Positions 59,556 to 64,000 of a stretch of DNA of 64,000 nucleotides are shown piece after piece (within the stretch, counting starts at the first letter, position 1; every line of letters begins with the position of its first letter). The notes under the pieces were generated by a model that was not told the origin of the DNA, did no database searches, and saw only the letters and a list, made by a program, of their open reading frames with translations. This stretch comes from Sphingomonas sp. Leaf407. GTDB taxonomy: Bacteria; Pseudomonadota; Alphaproteobacteria; Sphingomonadales; Sphingomonadaceae. The DNA is taken from assembly GCF_001425385.1 (NCBI RefSeq), contig NZ_LMQO01000001.1, positions 1 through 64,000 on the forward strand, written 5' to 3'. A program made the position numbers and the translations under genes.

Positions 59556-61874
59556 TCATGCCCCGGTCGTCACCTTCGCCTTGCCGCCCTTGCGCGGCTT
59601 CTTGGGCGCAGCGGGCACCATCTCGAACGCGAGCGCATTGTCCTTCAGCCGGACCTTCACCTCACCGCCATGGACCAGCTTGCCGAACAGCAGTTCCTCG
59701 GCCAGCGGCTGCTTGATCTTGTCTTGGATCAACCGGCCCATCGGCCGCGCGCCGTACAGCTTGTCATAGCCCTTCTCGGTCAACCAGCTCTTGGCGTCCT
59801 CGTCGAGCTGGATGTGGACGCCGCGATCCGACAATTGCAGTTCGAGCTGGAGGATGAACTTATCCACCACCCGCGCCACGACTTCCGGCGGCAGATAGCC
59901 GAACGGCACGATCGCATCGAGCCGGTTGCGGAACTCGGGCGTGAACAGCTTCTTCACCGCCTCTTCCTGCACGTCCTCGCGATCGATCTGGCCGAAGCCG
60001 ATCGATTCCTTGGCCATGTCCGACGCGCCGGCATTGGTCGTCATGATGAGGATGACGTTGCGGAAATCGACGGTCTTGCCGTGGTGATCGGTCAGCTTGC
60101 CGTTGTCCATCACCTGCAAAAGGATGTTGAACAGGTCGGGATGCGCCTTCTCGATCTCGTCGAGCAACAGCACGCAATGCGGCTGCTGGTCGATCGCATC
60201 GGTCAGCAATCCGCCCTGATCGTACCCGACATAGCCCGGGGGCGCACCGATCAGCCGGCTGATCGAATGGCGCTCCATATATTCGGACATGTCGAACCGC
60301 TGGAGCGGAATGCCCATGATCTCGGCCAACTGCCGCGCAACCTCGGTCTTGCCGACCCCGGTGGGGCCGGTGAACAGATAGTTGCCGATCGGCTTGTCGG
60401 GATCGCGCAGGCCGGCACGGCTCAGCTTGATCGCCGACGACAGCGCCTTGATCGCCGCGTCCTGCCCGAACACCACGCGCTTGAGATCGACGTCGAGGTT
60501 GGCGAGCACGCGGGTATCGTCGGTCGACACGGTCTTGGGTGGGATGCGCGCCATCGTCGCGATGACCTGTTCGATCTCCTTCGACGTGATCGTCTTCTTG
60601 CGCTTGGGCGCGGGCACTAGCATCTGCATCGCGCCCACTTCGTCGATCACGTCGATCGCCTTGTCGGGCAGCTTGCGGTCGTTGATGTAGCGCGCCGACA
60701 ATTCCACCGCCGACTTGATCGAATCGGGGGTGTACTTGACCTTATGATGCTCCTCGAACGCCGAACGCAGGCCGGTGAGGATCTTGATCGTGTCCTCGAC
60801 CGAAGGCTCGTTCACGTCGATCTTCTGGAACCGGCGCAGCAGCGCGCGATCCTTTTCGAAGTGATTGCGGAACTCCTTGTAGGTGGTCGAGCCGATGCAG
60901 CGGATTTGCCCGCCCGACAGCGCGGGCTTCAACAGGTTCGACGCATCCATCGCCCCGCCGCTGGTCGCGCCCGCGCCGATGACGGTGTGGATCTCATCGA
61001 TGAACAGCACCGCATGCGGCAGCTTCTCGAGCTCGGTCACGACCTGCTTGAGCCGTTCCTCGAAATCGCCGCGATAGCGGGTGCCGGCGAGCAGCGCGCC
61101 CATGTCGAGCGAATAGATGACGGCGGGCAACAGCACCTCGGGCACGTCGCCCTCGACGATCTTGCGTGCCAGCCCTTCCGCGATCGCGGTCTTGCCCACG
61201 CCGGGATCGCCGACATAGAGCGGGTTGTTCTTGGACCGGCGGCACAGAATCTGCACCGTGCGATCGACCTCCGCCGACCGACCGATCAGCGGGTCGACCT
61301 TGCCGGTCTTCGCCTTCTCGTTCAGATCGACGCAGAACTGCTTGAGCGCGCTTTCGCCCTTGCCCTTGTCGCCCGTCTTCTGGGTTTCCTTTTCCTCGGC
61401 GCCCTTGGGGGCCGGTGTTTCCGATGCGGTGGTGCCGCCCTTGCCGACGCCGTGGCTGATGAAGCTGACCGCATCCAGCCGGCTCATGTCCTGCTGTTGC
61501 AGGAAATACACGGCATAGGTCTCGCGCTCGCTGAACATCGCGACCAGCACGTTGGCCCCGGTCACTTCGTCGCGGCCCGACGACTGGACGTGCAGGATCG
61601 CGCGCTGCACCACGCGCTGGAAGCTGCTGGTCGGCGACGGATCGGTCGCGGCATCCAGTTTGAACGTGTCGAGTTCGGTGTCGAGATAATGGGCGACGGT
61701 CGCCTTCAACTCGTCAAGCTCGACGCCGCAGCCGGCCATGACCTTGGCGGCGTCCTTGTCGTCGATCAGCGCGTAGAGGAGGTGTTCGAGCGTCGCATAT
61801 TCGTGACGGCGCGAGGATGCGGCCTCGAGCGCCTTGTGCAGCGTGGTTTCCAGTGCGGAAGCGAAGGATGGCAT
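59556..61874 (-). CDS. clpA: ATP-dependent Clp protease ATP-binding subunit ClpA
   Basis: 772 residues. N-domain double Clp repeat (MPSFASALETTLHKALEAAS, RRHEYATLEHLLYALIDDKD), first AAA+ module with Walker A GDPGVGKTA near residue 220, second with GPTGVGKTE near residue 502, and an IGF-type loop (KESIGFGQ) region for ClpP. Ends in a Lys-rich tail. It unfolds substrates for ClpP. The ClpS adaptor gene is not adjacent. Confidence 0.96.
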   Translation of the reverse strand: MPSFASALETTLHKALEAASSRRHEYATLEHLLYALIDDKDAAKVMAGCGVELDELKATVAHYLDTELDTFKLDAATDPSPTSSFQRVVQRAILHVQSSGRDEVTGANVLVAMFSERETYAVYFLQQQDMSRLDAVSFISHGVGKGGTTASETPAPKGAEEKETQKTGDKGKGESALKQFCVDLNEKAKTGKVDPLIGRSAEVDRTVQILCRRSKNNPLYVGDPGVGKTAIAEGLARKIVEGDVPEVLLPAVIYSLDMGALLAGTRYRGDFEERLKQVVTELEKLPHAVLFIDEIHTVIGAGATSGGAMDASNLLKPALSGGQIRCIGSTTYKEFRNHFEKDRALLRRFQKIDVNEPSVEDTIKILTGLRSAFEEHHKVKYTPDSIKSAVELSARYINDRKLPDKAIDVIDEVGAMQMLVPAPKRKKTITSKEIEQVIATMARIPPKTVSTDDTRVLANLDVDLKRVVFGQDAAIKALSSAIKLSRAGLRDPDKPIGNYLFTGPTGVGKTEVARQLAEIMGIPLQRFDMSEYMERHSISRLIGAPPGYVGYDQGGLLTDAIDQQPHCVLLLDEIEKAHPDLFNILLQVMDNGKLTDHHGKTVDFRNVILIMTTNAGASDMAKESIGFGQIDREDVQEEAVKKLFTPEFRNRLDAIVPFGYLPPEVVARVVDKFILQLELQLSDRGVHIQLDEDAKSWLTEKGYDKLYGARPMGRLIQDKIKQPLAEELLFGKLVHGGEVKVRLKDNALAFEMVPAAPKKPRKGGKAKVTTGA

Positions 61875-61999
61875 TCAGGTCACTCCGGTCGACCGGCGGG
61901 AACGCGCCGGCCCTGCGTCCCGGTTTCCCGGGTCTTCCCCAATGTCGGTATGCCGCCCCCCCGCATCAAGCCATGCCGGCGGGAGGGGGCGGCAACCGG

Positions 62000-62197
62000 T
62001 CACGAACGGAACAGCGCGTCGGCGCTGGAGCGATGATCGCGGGCGCGTTCGATTCGCGCCCGGCAGCGGCCGATCTCCTGTTCCAGCGCCCTGATGCGCG
62101 CGGTCAGTTCGTCGATCGACAGCGGGTCGAGATCCTCGCGCACCAGCATCGCCAACGTATTGGCACGATCATGGTTAAGAAAATCGTCGGGTTCCAT
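62000..62197 (-). CDS. DUF1192 family small protein
   Basis: 65 residues. The pattern LAMLVREDLDPLSIDELTAR followed by IRALEQEIGRCRARIERARD matches DUF1192, a short coiled-coil protein of alphaproteobacteria with no known role. It faces the quinone oxidoreductase gene across a 65-base divergent promoter region. The 125 bases between it and clpA hold no further gene. Confidence 0.88.
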   Translation of the reverse strand: MEPDDFLNHDRANTLAMLVREDLDPLSIDELTARIRALEQEIGRCRARIERARDHRSSADALFRS

Positions 62198-62209
62198 TGC
62201 AATGCAACG

Positions 62210-62238
62210 TTGACCCTGTCTTGCGGGATGTCAATAAC
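62210..62238 (+). promoter_or_regulatory. predicted promoter of the quinone oxidoreductase gene
   Basis: TTGACC (62210-62215), 17-base spacer, AATAAC (62233-62238); AAGGGGG and ATG 62263 follow at normal distances. Weak -10. Confidence 0.45.
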
Positions 62239-62262
62239 GCGAGGCCATAAGGGGGCGGCGTC

Positions 62263-63270
62263 ATGAACGTACCAGCGACGATGCGTGCGATCGATCCGGC
62301 GGAAGCCGGCGGGCCGGAGGTGCTGACGCTGGTCGACCGGCCGGTGCCGGTGCCACGGGCGGGCGAGGTGCTGATCCGCGTCGCCGCCGCCGGGGTCAAC
62401 CGCCCGGACGTGTTGCAGCGCACCGGCGGCTATCCGCCCCCGCCCGGCGCGCCGTCGATTCCGGGACTCGAGGTCGCGGGGCATGTCGCCGCGCTCGGTG
62501 ACGGGGTGGCGCGCGAACTGCTCGGCCAGCCGGTCTGCGCGCTGCTCGCCGGCGGTGGCTATGCCGACTATGTCGCGGTGCCCGCCGGGCAATGCCTGCC
62601 GGTGCCCGACGGGCTGTCGCTGGTCGAGGCGGCGGCGCTGCCCGAAACGCTCTTCACCGTCTGGACCAACCTGTTCGATCGCGGCTTCGCGGCCGAAGGC
62701 GATACGGTGCTGGTCCATGGCGGCACCAGCGGCATCGGCACGATGGCGATCCTGCTCGGCAAGGTCTTCGGCCTCACCGTCATCGTCACGGTCGGATCAG
62801 ATGCGAAGGCAACGGCCGCGCTCGACCTGGGGGCCGCCCATGCGATCAACTATCGCACCGAGGATTTCGTCGAGCGGGTGGGGCAGATCACCGACGGCAG
62901 GGGTGTCGCGGTGGTGCTCGACATGGTCGGCGGCGATTATGTGCCGCGCAACCTGAAATGCCTGGGCGAGGACGGCCGCCACGTCTCGATCGCGGTGCAG
63001 GGCGGGGCGGTCGCCACGATCCCGCTGTGGGATGTCATGCGCCGCCGCCTGACGCTGACCGGCTCGACGCTGCGCGGACGCGACGCGGCGTTCAAGGAAA
63101 TGGTCGCCGACGAACTGTCGCGCTCGGTCTGGCCGCACATCGCCGGCGGACGGCTGCGCCCGGTGATCGACCGCACCTTCCCGATCGCACAGGCCGCCGA
63201 CGCGCATCGCCGGATGGAAGCGGGCGATCATGTCGGCAAGATCGTGCTGGTGGTGGGCGACGCCGACTGA
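62263..63270 (+). CDS. NAD(P)H:quinone oxidoreductase, PIG3/zeta-crystallin-like MDR family
   Basis: 335 residues. MRAIDPAEAGGPEVLTLVDR and VLIRVAAAGVNRPDVLQRTG at the start, the nucleotide-binding VLVHGGTSGIGTMAILLGKV (GGTSGIG at 153-159), no zinc ligands, and a C-terminal RPVIDRTFPIAQAADAHRRM. It reduces quinones with NADPH by one electron, like TP53I3 relatives. Single gene with its own promoter, ending 69 bases before a terminator-like hairpin. Confidence 0.93.
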   Translation: MNVPATMRAIDPAEAGGPEVLTLVDRPVPVPRAGEVLIRVAAAGVNRPDVLQRTGGYPPPPGAPSIPGLEVAGHVAALGDGVARELLGQPVCALLAGGGYADYVAVPAGQCLPVPDGLSLVEAAALPETLFTVWTNLFDRGFAAEGDTVLVHGGTSGIGTMAILLGKVFGLTVIVTVGSDAKATAALDLGAAHAINYRTEDFVERVGQITDGRGVAVVLDMVGGDYVPRNLKCLGEDGRHVSIAVQGGAVATIPLWDVMRRRLTLTGSTLRGRDAAFKEMVADELSRSVWPHIAGGRLRPVIDRTFPIAQAADAHRRMEAGDHVGKIVLVVGDAD

Positions 63271-63339
63271 CCGTCAGGCCCCCCGCGCGGCACGGCGCTT
63301 GCCCTTTCGTATCCTTGCCACTAAGTCCGTACCCAGTGT

Positions 63340-63360
63340 GGCCGCCCGGATTGGGCGGCC
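63340..63360 (+). terminator. terminator or leader hairpin before the DUF1013 gene
   Basis: GGCCGCCC pairs perfectly with GGGCGGCC around GGATT, followed by CTTTCTATTT. It lies 10 bases before the DUF1013 Shine-Dalgarno (CGGAG, 63371). It can end the quinone oxidoreductase transcript, but as no promoter fits in the remaining 20 bases it is probably also in the DUF1013 leader. Confidence 0.6.
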
Positions 63361-63382
63361 CTTTCTATTTCGGAGACCCGTC

Positions 63383-64000
63383 GTGGCCCAGCCGCTGATG
63401 CCGCATGCGACCGCTTCCTGGCTCGTCGACAATACCGCGCTGTCCTTTCCGCAGATCGCTGACTTCTGCGGCCTACACGTCCTCGAGGTTCAGGCGATCG
63501 CCGACGATACCGCCGCGACCAAGCTGACCGGGCGCGATCCGGTCCGCGCGCACGAACTGACGATGGACGAGATCGAGAAGGGACAGAAGAACCCCGACTA
63601 TCGCCTTGTCATGATGAAGGGCCCCGATCAGGTCCGCCGCACCAAGGGCCCGCGCTACACGCCGGTCAGCAAGCGGCAGGACAAGCCCGATGGCATCGCA
63701 TGGATCATCCGCAACCACCCGGAGATCACCGACGGCGCGATCGGCAAGCTGATCGGCACCACCCGCACCACCATCGCCGCGCTGCGTGATCGCACCCACT
63801 GGAACATCGCCAACATCACGCCGAAGGACCCGGTGACGCTCGGCCTGTGTTCGCAGCGCGAACTCGACGCGCTGGTCGGCAAGGCGGCGAAGGCCGCCGG
63901 CATCGAAGCCCCGACCGACACCCGGCTGGAGGGCGACCGCGAGGCGCTGATCGAACAGCTCCGCAACGAACGGACGCAAGCGGCCCGCGATGCCGAACTG
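63383..64000 (+). CDS. DUF1013 / TrcR-type cell-cycle regulator, 5' part (cut by window end)
   Basis: 206 codons are present and the frame is open at the last base, so the C-terminus is missing. The start is GTG 63383 (CGGAG 7 bases upstream). TASWLVDNTALSFPQIADFC, MMKGPDQVRRTKGPRYTPVS, IIRNHPEITDGAIGKLIGTT and HWNIANITPKDPVTLGLCSQ are diagnostic for DUF1013, an alphaproteobacterial helix-turn-helix protein (TrcR in Rickettsia and Caulobacter relatives) that is controlled in the cell cycle. Confidence 0.92.
   Translation, partial: MAQPLMPHATASWLVDNTALSFPQIADFCGLHVLEVQAIADDTAATKLTGRDPVRAHELTMDEIEKGQKNPDYRLVMMKGPDQVRRTKGPRYTPVSKRQDKPDGIAWIIRNHPEITDGAIGKLIGTTRTTIAALRDRTHWNIANITPKDPVTLGLCSQRELDALVGKAAKAAGIEAPTDTRLEGDREALIEQLRNERTQAARDAEL

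Overview
The window looks like a chromosomal segment of a Sphingomonas-type alphaproteobacterium. Evidence: GC-rich DNA with strong third-position GC bias, a GapR (DUF2312) gene, DUF1013/DUF1192/DUF1244 genes typical of alphaproteobacteria, the ybgC-tolQRAB-pal block, a large TonB-dependent receptor, and many short, tightly overlapping transcription units. No phage, insertion sequence, CRISPR array, plasmid gene or integrase was seen, and no gene-free stretch exceeds about 215 bases.

Layout. 48-124: initiator tRNA. 273-8938 (minus): nine genes, almost all with 4-base start/stop overlaps, forming an apparent 3-keto-glycoside pathway (MFS importer, three xylose-isomerase-like TIM barrels, Gfo/Idh/MocA oxidoreductase, cytochrome c, DUF1080 protein, Tat-exported small subunit, GMC flavoprotein). 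It is divergent from a LacI-family repressor gene (9055-10095), with a perfect 22-bp palindromic operator between them. 10179-14004 (plus): five poorly characterised genes ending in a di-haem cytochrome. 14008-19028 (minus): a translationally coupled five-gene cassette (unknown protein, ThiF/E1-like enzyme, polytopic membrane protein, GNAT protein, nitroreductase-fold protein) that matches no pathway I know and is the best candidate here for an undescribed system. 19210-23221 (plus): ECF sigma factor, putative anti-sigma factor, CnrX-like protein, DUF1800 and DUF1501 proteins. 23435-27566 (minus): EmrB/EmrA/outer-membrane tripartite efflux pump, controlled by a divergent TetR gene with two matching operators.

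28447-38317 (plus): a pectin utilisation locus (two PL1-type lyases, TonB-dependent receptor, GH43, rhamnogalacturonan acetylesterase, pectin methylesterase), followed by a convergent PafA-like phosphatase. 40231-42246: DsbD/ScsB-type protein. 42314-45530: circularly permuted ATP-grasp, alpha-E and transglutaminase-like operon, the last without its catalytic cysteine.

45676-64000 is mostly housekeeping: pyruvate kinase, DUF1244, GapR, DUF1003, YebC, ruvC-ruvA-ruvB (interrupted by repeat DNA and by a gene with a HEPN-type RNxxxH motif), a small TolR-like protein, a STAS-like protein, ybgC-tolQRAB-pal, an Lrp regulator, an S41 peptidase, clpA, DUF1192, a quinone oxidoreductase and the 5' part of a DUF1013 (TrcR-type) gene cut by the window edge. 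Two families of intergenic palindromic repeats (27 nt and about 110 bp) occur in several copies. All functions are read from sequence; no database search was run.
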